This document shows positions 24,718 to 33,391 of a DNA stretch of 47,784 nucleotides, in pieces. Origin of the DNA: Clostridia bacterium. GTDB taxonomy: Bacteria > Bacillota > Clostridia > UBA1381 > UBA9506. The translations under genes were made by a program, and so were the position numbers. The notes under the pieces are model-generated. The model ran no database searches, was not told where the DNA came from, and saw only the letters and a list, made by a program, of their open reading frames with translations. How positions within the stretch are numbered: the stretch's first letter is position 1; each line of letters begins with the position of its first letter. The stretch lies in the NCBI GenBank assembly GCA_017546245.1, contig JAFYXI010000001.1, positions 1-47,784 of the forward strand, written 5' to 3'.

Positions 24718-25509
24718 TTATTTAAGTAAATCTTCGTAAACTTCTTTTATTCCCGAATAAACAAACTCAGGCTTGGTTTCGCTTGCTTCTAAATCTTCTA
24801 AGGTTCCCTCGCCGCTTAAAACAAATATTGTGCTTATTCCGGCATTTACGCCGCAAGCAATATCTGTGTAGAGACGGTCTCCGATAAGTACAGTTTCACC
24901 GGCTGAAAAACCGCTTTTTTCGATTGCTGCCAAAGCCATATCCGGCTCGGGCTTTCCGATAAACTTGGGCATTCTTTTTGTAGCATTAAAAAGCATCTGC
25001 GAAACAGAACCGCAATCAGGAACATAGCCATACCATGTCGGGCACACCCAGTCGGGATTTGTAGCGATATAATCTACACCCCTGCCGAGCAGAATGCAGG
25101 CATCTTCTAGCTTCTGAAAGCTTAATTCTGTATCAAACCCCATACAAAGACAGTCGATATCGTCTTCTAACTTGTCGGTAATGTTAAAGCCGGCCTTTTT
25201 AAGCTGTTCTTTAAATGACGTTGTGCCAAAAGCATAAATTTTGTTATAATTTTTCTTTTCAAGATACGATACGGTTGCATTTGTGGAGGTTAAAAAATCC
25301 TCTTCTTCAGACCGGATGCCAAGACTTTTGAGCTTTTCTATGTATTTATCAACACTCTTTGAAGAGTTGTTGGTTAAAAACATATATCTTCCGCCCATTT
25401 TTTTAACCTGTTCTAAAAATTCCAATGTTCCGTCAAAAAGCTGTGTGTCGATATATAACGTGCCGTCCATATCTAAAAGAAACAGTCTTTTGTCTTGTAA
25501 TTTATTCAT
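24718..25509 (-). CDS. HAD-IIA family phosphatase (NagD/AraL-like)
   Basis: 263-aa phosphatase: motif I LLDMDGTLYIDTQLF, motif II FLTNNSSKS, and the C-terminal GKPEPDMALAAIEKSGF and VLIGDRLYTDIACGVNAG. The C2-type cap between motifs II and III marks subfamily IIA (TIGR01460). Start and stop overlap the glpP gene (ATG at 25509, glpP stop 25506-25508), so they are translationally coupled. In this operon a glycerol-3-phosphate or glycolytic by-product phosphatase role is plausible but inferred. Confidence 0.85.
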   Translation of the reverse strand: MNKLQDKRLFLLDMDGTLYIDTQLFDGTLEFLEQVKKMGGRYMFLTNNSSKSVDKYIEKLKSLGIRSEEEDFLTSTNATVSYLEKKNYNKIYAFGTTSFKEQLKKAGFNITDKLEDDIDCLCMGFDTELSFQKLEDACILLGRGVDYIATNPDWVCPTWYGYVPDCGSVSQMLFNATKRMPKFIGKPEPDMALAAIEKSGFSAGETVLIGDRLYTDIACGVNAGISTIFVLSGEGTLEDLEASETKPEFVYSGIKEVYEDLLK

Positions 25510-26069
25510 TTTTTTACTTCACCTATGCTCCAAAGAGCTTCCTTTCCGGTTGAAATAGCCATTGCACCTGCTATAATTGCATCTTCAACCTCGTTTTCGG
25601 TGTCGATTAAGCCGCCTGCAATAATAGGCACATCTACCCTTTTTTTAAGTGCACTTATAATTTTTGTAACTGCGCCTGGCATAACCTCTATCATATCGGC
25701 TTTAGATGCTTTTAAACCCTCGACGGTTGTATCAACTGATTGTGAATCAACAACAAAAAAACGCTGTACTGTAAAAAGCCCTGCCTCGCGTGCCATTTTA
25801 ATTATGTTCACTCTGGTGCTTATGATTCCGTCAACACCGGCCTGTTTTGCAAACTTAATTCCGCTTTTATCTTTACCGATGCCGGTTGCTAAGTCTAAGT
25901 GAATAAAAAGCTTTTTTTCGCTTTTGTGCACACGGTTGACCTTTTCGTTTAAAGTCAGCAAATCGGGGTTTAAATCAAAAATAAGACCGCAATCTGACGC
26001 AAGTGCCCTGTCTAACTCTTTTTCAGACCTGACCGCCGCTATTACCGATTTTTGTATTGATTTGAGCAT
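25506..26069 (-). CDS. glpP: Glycerol-3-phosphate responsive antiterminator
   Basis: 187-aa RNA-binding regulator of the GlpP family, a TIM-barrel-like protein that binds leader mRNA with glycerol-3-phosphate and prevents termination. Typical stretches are DCGLIFDLNPDLLTL, KKLFIHLDLATGIGKDKSGIKF, DGIISTR and IEVMPGAV with a C-terminal PIIAGGLI. It sits inside the operon whose leader carries an intrinsic terminator at 29129-29174, so it probably controls its own transcription unit. ATG 26069 follows GAGGTGAGAG. Confidence 0.92.
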   Translation of the reverse strand: MLKSIQKSVIAAVRSEKELDRALASDCGLIFDLNPDLLTLNEKVNRVHKSEKKLFIHLDLATGIGKDKSGIKFAKQAGVDGIISTRVNIIKMAREAGLFTVQRFFVVDSQSVDTTVEGLKASKADMIEVMPGAVTKIISALKKRVDVPIIAGGLIDTENEVEDAIIAGAMAISTGKEALWSIGEVKK

Positions 26070-26089
26070 AATCTCTCACCTCAGAGCTG

Positions 26090-26434
26090 TTATTCTGCAT
26101 TCTGTGTTGCAATAACCTTAGCACCGTATATTTTATCTATTATAACACAACCTATCTTAATTGGCAAGTCCGGATTTGCATTATTTATAGCTTTCATACA
26201 GTCAAACACCTTATCTTTTGGAATAGGCTTATCAGTTTTAACCGCAACGACTGTTCCGTCAGAGCAACGAACAGTAGAAGTAACTGTACGCATAGGATTT
26301 GTGCACTCTGTGCGCGCATACACCTCTCCTCTCGGGCAGGTGTTGCCGCTTACGCTTTTAACCTCACCGCCGTCTAACTCCACCTTAAGACTGCAACCCA
26401 TCGGGCATACTATACAAGTTAAGTTTCTTTCCAT
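26090..26434 (-). CDS. DUF1667 protein of the glycerol-3-phosphate dehydrogenase operon
   Basis: 114-aa protein with conserved cysteines CIVCPMGC (residues 7-14), NTCPRGEVYA and a further Cys in RTECTNP, probably an iron-sulphur or metal site. DUF1667 genes regularly follow a GlpA-like dehydrogenase and a second FAD oxidoreductase, as here. It may form the small electron-transfer subunit of an anaerobic glycerol-3-phosphate dehydrogenase complex. ATG 26434 overlaps the preceding gene's TAA by one base. Confidence 0.85.
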   Translation of the reverse strand: MERNLTCIVCPMGCSLKVELDGGEVKSVSGNTCPRGEVYARTECTNPMRTVTSTVRCSDGTVVAVKTDKPIPKDKVFDCMKAINNANPDLPIKIGCVIIDKIYGAKVIATQNAE

Positions 26435-27669
26435 TACAATACCTCCAGTTCAAGATAGAGTTCCTTTGCATCGTCAAGCTTTTCGCCTGCAAGCTTAATG
26501 CTTTCCATCTCGCCGGGAGCAACCTTAATCTTTTTCTTTGAGTAAATCTGCTCTCCGTCTTTGTACACATTTATTTTAACGTTTTTAAACACATCGCTCA
26601 CTCTGAAATATACTGTAATATCTTTTTTAGTAGTAATTCGCTGCGGAACGCTGTATCTGATTTTGCCATCGGTTTTAATTACGGCATTCATATCGTTTTG
26701 TGTGCCAGATTTTATGTAGCTTGCCGCACTTTTACCTGCAATTTCTGCCTCTTCAGATACAAAGTCAACCAAATCGTGCACATGCAGAACGTTACCGCAG
26801 GCAAAAATACCTTCTTTTTCGGTCTGTCTGTCCTGGTCAACTACTGCACCGTTTGTAATTCTGTCAAGTTCAACTTCAGCCGCCTTGGTAAGTTCGTTTT
26901 CAGGGATAAGTCCGACCGATAAAAGCAAGGTGTCGCAGGCGATAAACTCACGTGTTGAATCAATAGGCTTTCTGTTTTCATCAACCTGAGCGATGGTTAC
27001 ACCCTCTAAACGCTCTTTGCCGTGAATTTCTACAACAGTATGGCTTAACTTTAAAGGAATGTTAAAATCATTTAAGCACTGCTCGATATTTCTTGCAAGA
27101 CCGCCCGAATACGGCATAAGCTCGCAAACTGCTTTAACCTCCGCACCCTCTAAAGTCATACGGCGTGCCATAATAAGACCAATATCTCCTGAGCCTAAAA
27201 TTACAACACTTTTTCCGGGCATATAGCCTTTCATATTTACAAACTTCTGCGCTGTTCCTGCGCTGAAAATACCGGCAGGACGGCTGCCTGCAATGTTTAA
27301 CGCACCTTTAGAACGTTCGCGGCAACCCATTGCAAGAATAATTGCCTTTGCCTGTATTGTAAATATTCCGTCTTCTTCGTTAGTTGCGGTAATGATTTTA
27401 TCCTTTGTAATGTCTAAAACCATTGTACCTGTTTTAAAAAGAATGCCATATTCGCGTACTTTTTCTTCATATCTCCACGCATATTCAGGTCCTGTAAGCT
27501 CTTCGCCGAATTTATGCAAGCCAAATCCGTTATGTATGCACTGCTGAAGTATTCCGCCAAGCTTTACATCTCGCTCTAAGATAAGAATGTCACGAATGCC
27601 GCTTTCGTACGCCGCAATTGCCGCACTCATTCCGGCAGGACCGCCGCCAATAATAACTAAATCAGTCAT
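26434..27669 (-). CDS. FAD/NAD(P)-dependent oxidoreductase (GlpB/NoxA-like subunit)
   Basis: 411-aa flavoprotein with two dinucleotide folds. FAD binding is at the N-terminus (LVIIGGGPAGMSAAIAAYESG) and the second Rossmann motif at about residue 150 (VVILGSGDIGLIMARRM). The ATG-like motif IFACGNVLHVHDLVD (residues about 290-305) and a C-terminal beta domain complete it. It matches the second subunit of the three-gene dehydrogenase sets with DUF1667. It likely shuttles electrons between glycerol-3-phosphate oxidation and NAD(P). Starts 4 bp after the upstream stop region with AAGGAGGA. Confidence 0.86.
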   Translation of the reverse strand: MTDLVIIGGGPAGMSAAIAAYESGIRDILILERDVKLGGILQQCIHNGFGLHKFGEELTGPEYAWRYEEKVREYGILFKTGTMVLDITKDKIITATNEEDGIFTIQAKAIILAMGCRERSKGALNIAGSRPAGIFSAGTAQKFVNMKGYMPGKSVVILGSGDIGLIMARRMTLEGAEVKAVCELMPYSGGLARNIEQCLNDFNIPLKLSHTVVEIHGKERLEGVTIAQVDENRKPIDSTREFIACDTLLLSVGLIPENELTKAAEVELDRITNGAVVDQDRQTEKEGIFACGNVLHVHDLVDFVSEEAEIAGKSAASYIKSGTQNDMNAVIKTDGKIRYSVPQRITTKKDITVYFRVSDVFKNVKINVYKDGEQIYSKKKIKVAPGEMESIKLAGEKLDDAKELYLELEVL

Positions 27670-27672
27670 AGC

Positions 27673-29106
27673 TTATTTGTCCTCCTTTGTTTTAGAGCAG
27701 TTAATGTATGAACCTGCGCCAAATTTTGTTACATCTTCGTATGTAATATTCATTTCTTTAGCCAAAAGCTCAACTATGTACGGGCTGCAGAAGCCTCCCT
27801 GACATCTTCCCATCTGTGCTCTTGTGCGACGTTTTACGCCGTCTAAGTCACGAGCTTTTGGGTTTGTTCTTATAGCCTCTAAAATTTCGCCCTCGGTTAC
27901 ACCTTCGCAACGGCAAACAATTTTGCCGAACGATTTATCCTTTTTAATAATTTTGTTTTTCTCTTCAATAGATGCCTCACGAAAATAATGCATAGGCTTT
28001 CTTTTGGGGTTAAAATCTGCTTTTTCGTTAAGCTCAAAGCCCTGGTCTTTTAACATATCTGCAATATATTCAGCTATTGCAGGAGATGCCGAAAGTCCCG
28101 GAGATTCGATACCGGCTGCATTTATAAATCCTTTTTCGGGAGAGGTAATTATAAAATCGCCTGTGCTGCCCACAGCACGAAGACCGCAGAAAGATGTAAT
28201 AGTCTTATTAAAAGGAACACCTTCAACGTTTTCGTAGGTTTCTTTAATAATTTTTGCAAAGCCGTCTGCTGCAGTTGCCTTGTTTTCTTTATCCTCCATA
28301 TCAACAGATGTAGGTCCTGTTAAAAGGTTTCCGTCAACGGTAGGAGACACCAAAATACCCTTACCCATTTTTGACGGAGTTCTGAAAATAGTGTGGCTTA
28401 CAATGCAGCCGCACTCTTTATCTAAGAGTATGTATTCGCCCTTTCTGGGATGAACACTAAACGATTCGTCACCAATCATAGCCGCAATTTTATCTGAATA
28501 AAGACCTGCACAGTTGATAACACAGCGGGATTTTACAGCTTCTGTTTCAGATTTAATTTCATATCCGTCGTCTGTTTTATCAATAGCCGTAACCTTAAAG
28601 TTGCACTTTAATTCTGCGCCGTTATCCATTGCATTACCAACTGCCGCAATAGTAAGCTCATATGGGCAGATAATTGCACCGGTTGGTGCATAAAGTGCAC
28701 AAATTGCATTATTTGAAATATTAGGCTCTAATGCCTTTAACTCATCTTTATCTAAAAGTCTGAGGTCTTTAACGCCATTTTCGTTACCCCTTACCAAAAG
28801 TTCAGATAACATATTTTTATCTTCTTCGTTAAAGCCAATAACCAAAGAGCCGTTCTTTTTGTATTTTACGCCCAGCTCACTTGCTACCTTTTCCATCATT
28901 TCAGAGCCTTTAACATTGAGCTTTGCCTTTAAGCTTCCTTCTTTTGCATCAAATCCTGCGTGAACAATAGCAGAATTTGCTCTTGTTGCTCCCATTGCAA
29001 CATCGTTTTCGCTCTCTAAGATACAAACCTTTAAAGAGTAACTCGAAAGCTTGCGTGCAACCATTGCGCCGACTACGCCTGCTCCGATAACCGAAACGTC
29101 ATACAT
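27673..29106 (-). CDS. Glycerol-3-phosphate dehydrogenase-like FAD oxidoreductase (GlpA-type)
   Basis: 477-aa protein of the GlpA/DAO family. FAD binds at VSVIGAGVVGAMVARKLSSY; a catalytic substrate domain (residues about 80-370) follows, and a C-terminal Bfd-like [2Fe-2S] domain carries IVCRCEGVTEGEI plus GRCQGGFC (C-x-C and C-x4-C). E. coli GlpA has the same architecture. It should oxidise glycerol-3-phosphate to dihydroxyacetone phosphate anaerobically. First gene of the operon, ATG 29106 behind AAAGGAGGAAG, after a leader with a terminator. Relatives include L-2-hydroxyglutarate oxidases, but DUF1667 and GlpP neighbours favour glycerol-3-phosphate. Confidence 0.87.
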   Translation of the reverse strand: MYDVSVIGAGVVGAMVARKLSSYSLKVCILESENDVAMGATRANSAIVHAGFDAKEGSLKAKLNVKGSEMMEKVASELGVKYKKNGSLVIGFNEEDKNMLSELLVRGNENGVKDLRLLDKDELKALEPNISNNAICALYAPTGAIICPYELTIAAVGNAMDNGAELKCNFKVTAIDKTDDGYEIKSETEAVKSRCVINCAGLYSDKIAAMIGDESFSVHPRKGEYILLDKECGCIVSHTIFRTPSKMGKGILVSPTVDGNLLTGPTSVDMEDKENKATAADGFAKIIKETYENVEGVPFNKTITSFCGLRAVGSTGDFIITSPEKGFINAAGIESPGLSASPAIAEYIADMLKDQGFELNEKADFNPKRKPMHYFREASIEEKNKIIKKDKSFGKIVCRCEGVTEGEILEAIRTNPKARDLDGVKRRTRAQMGRCQGGFCSPYIVELLAKEMNITYEDVTKFGAGSYINCSKTKEDK

Positions 29107-29128
29107 CTTTCTTCCTCCTTTAAAACAT

Positions 29129-29174
29129 AAAAAAGACGCACCAAAACAAGGCTTGCGCCTTGTTTCGATACGTC
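29129..29174 (-). promoter_or_regulatory. Leader terminator, likely GlpP antitermination target
   Basis: On the minus strand AAACAAGGC-GCAA-GCCTTGTTT (29165-29144) forms a strong stem. It is extended by GACG/CGTC at the foot and followed by six Ts (29134-29129). It lies between promoter and first gene, so readthrough is needed for expression. Because glpP is in the operon, this is the expected site of GlpP-dependent antitermination, as in the B. subtilis glpD leader. Confidence 0.72.
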
Positions 29175-29196
29175 TCCTAATCTCTGCATCTTTTAC

Positions 29197-29225
29197 ATTA
29201 TAACATTATATGCGTAATTTGTCAA
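29197..29225 (-). promoter_or_regulatory. Promoter of the glycerol-3-phosphate operon
   Basis: On the minus strand perfect TTGACA (29225-29220) and TATAAT (29202-29197), 17 bp apart. The predicted leader is about 84 nt. Confidence 0.8.
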
Positions 29226-29252
29226 ATTATTTCTGTTTTTGTTATGCCATAA

Positions 29253-30227
29253 TTAAACAATTACACTTTTACCCTTTTGTGCGCTTTCATAAATTGCAAA
29301 CATTGCGTTCATTGTATCTTTTACATCTAAAAGAGAAAAGCTGTCTTTATGTTCATAATAATCATACAGAGCTTTAGCATGGCCGTTACCCCAATAGTCC
29401 TTGCCTTTAAACTCCTCAGAATCGCTGCATATAACTTCGCCGTTTGAAATCAGCATTCCGTCAACATATTTAAAGCTGCGGTTTTCAAACTCAAATTCGA
29501 GCTGCATAGACGAATTTTTGCAGTATGCATTCGTAGCGTAAAAAATGCCAGTTGCGCCCGATTCATACTTGATATATGCATCAAGCGTATCTTCAACCTC
29601 AATTACGCCTTGTAAAGAGCTGTTGTGCATAGATGCCGAAACCTCTTTTGCCGCACCCATAAAATACATCATAAGGTCTAAGGTGTGAACTGCCTGATTT
29701 ATCAGCACACCACCGCCCTCGGTGGCTTTTTTGCCGCGCCAGTCGGCACTATTATAATACTCTGCACCGCGCGACCACGTTAAAATTCCTTTAACTCCTG
29801 TCGGCTTTCCAAGAGCTTTATCACTTTTTACAATTCGTTTTAACTCTTCTATGCAGATATTTTTTCTGTTCTGAACAACAGGATAAATATTCTCTGCATT
29901 ATGTTCAGCAAAAATCTTTTCAAACTCGTCTTTTGTCATTACCGCCGGCTTTTCGACAACGACTTTTTTGCCGTGCTCTAAAGCCTTGCAAGACATTTCG
30001 TAATGCAGATAATGCGGAGTACAAATATGAACAACATCAATATTTTTATCATTTAAGCACTCGTCAAAACTGTAATATGCCTTAGCCGCATATTCTTCAG
30101 CGGCTTTATCAGCACGCAATTTATCTATATCACATACTGCATAAAGCTTTACACTTTTTAAGTTTGACAAAACTTCTGCATGAACGTGGGATATTGCTCC
30201 GCAACCGACAATACATGCGTTTATCAT
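29253..30227 (-). CDS. Gfo/Idh/MocA family oxidoreductase
   Basis: 324-aa NAD(P)-dependent dehydrogenase acting on sugars, inositols or their acids. The Rossmann motif ACIVGCGAISHVHAE opens the protein; the conserved Lys of VVEKPAVMT (the EKP motif) and WRGKKATEGGGVLINQAVHTLDLM (active-site His/Asp) follow. It is third in a leftward operon with a TIM-barrel isomerase and a broken second family member. The divergent AraC regulator probably controls the operon. The substrate is unknown. Confidence 0.9.
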   Translation of the reverse strand: MINACIVGCGAISHVHAEVLSNLKSVKLYAVCDIDKLRADKAAEEYAAKAYYSFDECLNDKNIDVVHICTPHYLHYEMSCKALEHGKKVVVEKPAVMTKDEFEKIFAEHNAENIYPVVQNRKNICIEELKRIVKSDKALGKPTGVKGILTWSRGAEYYNSADWRGKKATEGGGVLINQAVHTLDLMMYFMGAAKEVSASMHNSSLQGVIEVEDTLDAYIKYESGATGIFYATNAYCKNSSMQLEFEFENRSFKYVDGMLISNGEVICSDSEEFKGKDYWGNGHAKALYDYYEHKDSFSLLDVKDTMNAMFAIYESAQKGKSVIV

Positions 30228-30258
30228 TTAAATTTCCCCTTTTTAAATATAAATGATA

Positions 30259-31419
30259 TTAATAAGTGCCCGTCGTATCAGCATAAACTTTGTTTACCTT
30301 TTTAACAACGGTAGAATTTTTAATCTTGTCCTGCAAAATTTCATAGAATTTTTCGTCAGGGAAGTTTTTAACATCTACTGTTTCGCCGGTCCACGCACTT
30401 AAGTGAATTGCATTTGATATTGTAAGACCTAAAATTCCGTCTTCACCCTTAGCTAAAAGCTCTTTTCCGGTTTCTAAGGCGTTGGCAAAATCTTTTAAAA
30501 TACCAACGTGCTGCTCACCGCCTGAAAAATCACACGGAATATCGCAAGCCCAGTTTTCAATAATGCCAAATGGTACTTTATTAGTTCTGTTATATTCTCT
30601 TTCAGAGATTACATTGCGGTTAAATATGATTTTGTTATTTTCAACTACAATTTTACCCATATCGCAAGCAATTTCAAGTCTGTTTGTTCCGGGAGATTCG
30701 CCGGTAGATGTTATGTATTCACCGGTTGTTCCGTTGTCGTATTCAAAATAAGCCATAACATCGTCTTCAACCTCGATGTCATAGTATTTTCCGAAAGATA
30801 CCTTAGAGTAAATTCTGTCGGGAACACCAAACAGCCATTGCCATAAATCAAGCTGATGCGGATTCTGATTGATTAAAGTTCCGCCGCCCTCGTCTTTCCA
30901 GGTTGAACGCCAGCTGCTGCTGTCGTGATATGCCTGAGGTCTGTACCAGTTTGTTATAATCCAGGTAACTCTTTTGATGTGACCTAAGTGACCTTCCTAT
31001 ATCATTTTGCGAAGCTTTTGATAAACCGGATTTGTTCTCTGGTTATACATAATACCAAAGAGCTTGCCCGACTTTGCAGCTGCCTCGTTCATTTCTTTAA
31101 CCTGCTTTGTATAAACACCTGCAGGCTTTTCTGTAATAACATTAAGCCCATACTCAAATGCTTTAATTGCAAGTGCCGGATGGTCATAATGCGGAACAGC
31201 GATTAAAACAGTATCGCAAAGACCGCTTTTATATACCTCTTCTGCCGTTTCAAACACCGGAATCTCGGGGTATGTATCTTTTAAAAGTTTTCTTCTTTCT
31301 TCATCTATGTCACAAACAGCCGCAACTTCCATTTTAGGAACTTTATTTGACATTATGTTTTTTACATGGTTAAAACCCATGTTTCCGTAACCAATTATAC
31401 CAATTTTAACCTTAGCCAT
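30259..31419 (-). pseudogene. Gfo/Idh/MocA oxidoreductase broken by one in-frame TAG
   Basis: One 387-codon reading frame spans 31419 to 30259 without a shift. It is interrupted by a single TAG at 30999-30997 (codon 141). The N-terminal part has the Rossmann motif IGIIGYGNMGFNHVKN and VITEKPAGVYT. Directly after the TAG come EGHLGHIKRVTWIIT, NWYRPQAYHD and EGGGTLINQNPHQLDLWQW, the expected active-site region, then the C-terminal domain. A CAG-to-TAG change would explain it. TAG is a normal stop elsewhere (nrdG, the isomerase downstream of position 31434), so recoding is unlikely. ATG 31419 retains AGGAGGAA, suggesting recent inactivation or a sequencing error. Confidence 0.85.
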
Positions 31420-31430
31420 TTTAATTCCTC

Positions 31431-32267
31431 CTATAAAAGTGCTACAAGTGAGTCATAAGCAAGTATAAACTTGCCTTCTCCGCTCTCTTCCAAACTCATC
31501 ATTTTATCATCAAGCTCTAAGTCTGCCAGACCTTCAAAGCTGCCTAAATGCGGTTCTAAGCTTAAGAAACCGTCAAAGCCATCAGCAAAAAGGCTGTCTA
31601 AAATATATTTTAAGCTTCCGTCGCCATAACCTGCCGGAACAACCTTTCCGTCTTCTTTCATTGCATCTTTAATGTGCATATAGGCAACATAATCCTTAAG
31701 CATTTCATATGCTTCTTTGGTATCCTGACCGCTCTGAATAAAGTTTGCAGGGTCAAAAACCGCCTTAAAGTTATCGCAGACCAGTTCTTTCATTATATCA
31801 AGACATCTTGGTGCAATATCGCCGTAAATATCCTTTTCGTTCTCGTGAAGAAGAACGACTTTTTCTTCTTTTGCATAAGCAATAAACATTTTAAGACGCT
31901 CTAAAACCAAAGCTCTCTCATCAGCAGTCCATTCACCGCCCTCGTGATAAAAGCTGAATATTCTTATGTAGTTACAGTCTAACATTTTAGCCGTTTTTAC
32001 AACTCTTTTAAACATTTCAAAATGAGCATCAAAATCGTCTGTCAATTTAATTTTTCCGACCGGCGAACCGATTGATGACGCTTTAATTCCGCACTCATCC
32101 ATTTTTGCCTTCAGGGCAATAACCTCTTCATCGTTTAATACCGAAATGCTTTTGCCGTTAACGAATCTCGGCTCAAAATATTTCATATTAAGCTTGCCGA
32201 GTGCCTCGAACTGAACATTAATGTCGCTTGCAATTTCATCTGAAAAACCTGATATTTTATTATACAT
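31431..32267 (-). CDS. Sugar phosphate isomerase/epimerase (TIM-barrel, AP-endonuclease-2 fold)
   Basis: 278-aa protein of the xylose-isomerase-like TIM-barrel family that includes IolE, IolI and hydroxypyruvate isomerase. Visible metal-ligand stretches are LLHENEKDIYGD (Glu), KAVFDPANFIQSG (Asp), AYMHIKDAM (His) and FLSLEPHLG (Glu). It is first in the leftward operon with two Gfo/Idh/MocA genes, a combination seen in inositol and unusual-sugar catabolism. Ends with TAG; ATG 32267 follows AAGGAGAG. Confidence 0.85.
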   Translation of the reverse strand: MYNKISGFSDEIASDINVQFEALGKLNMKYFEPRFVNGKSISVLNDEEVIALKAKMDECGIKASSIGSPVGKIKLTDDFDAHFEMFKRVVKTAKMLDCNYIRIFSFYHEGGEWTADERALVLERLKMFIAYAKEEKVVLLHENEKDIYGDIAPRCLDIMKELVCDNFKAVFDPANFIQSGQDTKEAYEMLKDYVAYMHIKDAMKEDGKVVPAGYGDGSLKYILDSLFADGFDGFLSLEPHLGSFEGLADLELDDKMMSLEESGEGKFILAYDSLVALL

Positions 32268-32326
32268 ACATTTTCTCTCCTTATTTATATTTTGGCTTTA
32301 TTTTAACACAACTTTTAAGATAATTC

Positions 32327-32377
32327 ATTATAAAAATTGTTAAAAACATTGCAAATATTGTTATGGTGTTGTATAAT
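32327..32377. promoter_or_regulatory. Back-to-back promoters sharing one palindromic -35
   Basis: TTGCAA at 32349-32354 is self-complementary. Rightward it pairs with TATAAT at 32372-32377 (17 bp) for the AraC gene. Leftward it pairs with TATAAT at 32332-32327 (16 bp) for the isomerase operon. The two promoters would compete for polymerase, and a regulator bound here would affect both. Confidence 0.6.
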
Positions 32378-32394
32378 TAATTTGAGGTGATATT

Positions 32395-33186
32395 ATGAGC
32401 GACTGCTTTTATACAATGCGCGAGGCAGAATTTTTAAATCCGGCACATACAAACTTTCTTCTGCATATACATGAAGAATACGAAATTCTGCTTTTCTTTG
32501 AGGGCGATGCAAAATATGTTGTGGAAGAAAAAAGCTACAATCTTTCCCCCGGCGATATAATAATTATAAGAAAGCACGAAATGCACAGAATTATGCACAA
32601 CTCAAACGCAAAATATCACCGTTTTCTTATATGGATAGCTCCCGAGTTTTTTGCAAAACACAACTGCATCGAATATGAAAAAGCATTTTTGCCGACCAGT
32701 TTTAATTCGGGTCATAAAATAAATTCAGGTCTTGTACATTCAAGCGGCTTATACGATGCGATTATGAGGTTAAAAAAATATACCGACAACTTCGAAGTTC
32801 ACGATTCGCCTGTTGCGACCAGCATAATTATCGAAATAATGTATTTAATAAACAAAATTTCGCAGTTCGAAACTGCAAATGACTATAATCAGCACGTTAA
32901 AGATGTTATTGAATATATAAATAAAAACTTTACCGAAAAAATTACTTTAGATATGCTTAGTGAGCATTTTTATGTTTCAAAATATCACTTATGCCATATT
33001 TTTAAACAGTCTACAGGTCTGACAGTTCAGGAATACATAAACCAGAAAAGGCTTATGTTTGCATCTGACTTAATCCGCAACGGAAAGAATCTTACACTGG
33101 CGGCAGAGCTTGCCGGATTTAGCAGTTATTCTTCGTTTTACCGTTCTTATGTAAAACAAAACAAGAGTAATCCAAGAAAACGATAA
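32395..33186 (+). CDS. AraC family transcriptional regulator
   Basis: 263-aa regulator. An N-terminal cupin sugar-sensing domain (residues 10-100, with HIHEEYEILLFFEGDA and LSPGDIIIIRKHEMHRI) is followed by two HTH motifs (residues about 165-260: LSEHFYVSKYHLCHIFKQSTG and AAELAGFSSYSSFYRSYVKQNKSNP). It is transcribed divergently from the isomerase-oxidoreductase operon and shares its promoter region, so it is the likely sugar-responsive activator of that operon. ATG 32395 lies behind GAGGTGA. Confidence 0.92.
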   Translation: MSDCFYTMREAEFLNPAHTNFLLHIHEEYEILLFFEGDAKYVVEEKSYNLSPGDIIIIRKHEMHRIMHNSNAKYHRFLIWIAPEFFAKHNCIEYEKAFLPTSFNSGHKINSGLVHSSGLYDAIMRLKKYTDNFEVHDSPVATSIIIEIMYLINKISQFETANDYNQHVKDVIEYINKNFTEKITLDMLSEHFYVSKYHLCHIFKQSTGLTVQEYINQKRLMFASDLIRNGKNLTLAAELAGFSSYSSFYRSYVKQNKSNPRKR

Positions 33187-33198
33187 TATAAAATCCCC

Positions 33199-33227
33199 AC
33201 ATAAAGCGCGTAAAAAAAACATATAAT
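33199..33227 (+). promoter_or_regulatory. Candidate sigma-E-type promoter of spoIIID
   Basis: ACATAAA (33199-33205) and CATATAAT (33220-33227) are 14 bp apart. This resembles the mother-cell sigma-E consensus (ATA-type -35, CATANAAT -10), which drives spoIIID in B. subtilis. Confidence 0.45.
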
Positions 33228-33259
33228 GTAGCAAATGCGCAAAAAGGGGATTTGCCAAA

Positions 33260-33391
33260 ATGAAAGACTACATAGAAGAAAGAGCCGTATCCCTTGCCGG
33301 CTATATTGTTGAGCACAAAGCTACTGTAAGAGATGCCGCCCATGCTTTTAACATAAGCAAATCGACCGTACATACAGTGAGAGTAACATAG
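33260..33391 (+). pseudogene. spoIIID: Truncated spoIIID (mother-cell regulator), interrupted after codon 38
   Basis: ATG 33260 behind GGGGA encodes MKDYIEERAVSLAGYIVEHK and continues through the HTH to ISKSTVH. This is unmistakably SpoIIID, whose normal length is about 85-93 aa. After His38 the frame enters unrelated DNA and stops at TAG 33389-33391, giving a 43-residue fragment. The expected continuation (KDVTERLP...) is found nowhere to the right in this window. SpoIIID is a DNA-binding regulator required for mother-cell gene expression, including sigma-K. The break point coincides with the first copy of the boundary repeat, so an integrated element has split the gene. Confidence 0.88.

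Noticed and set aside
30259-30756. Independent 165-aa gene
   Set aside because: It is the in-frame continuation of the oxidoreductase starting at 31419; the apparent start is an internal Met without ribosome binding site.
30997-30999. TAG recoding in this organism
   Set aside because: nrdG and the isomerase gene end in TAG with a normal intergenic region or a ribosome binding site just behind, so TAG is read as stop.
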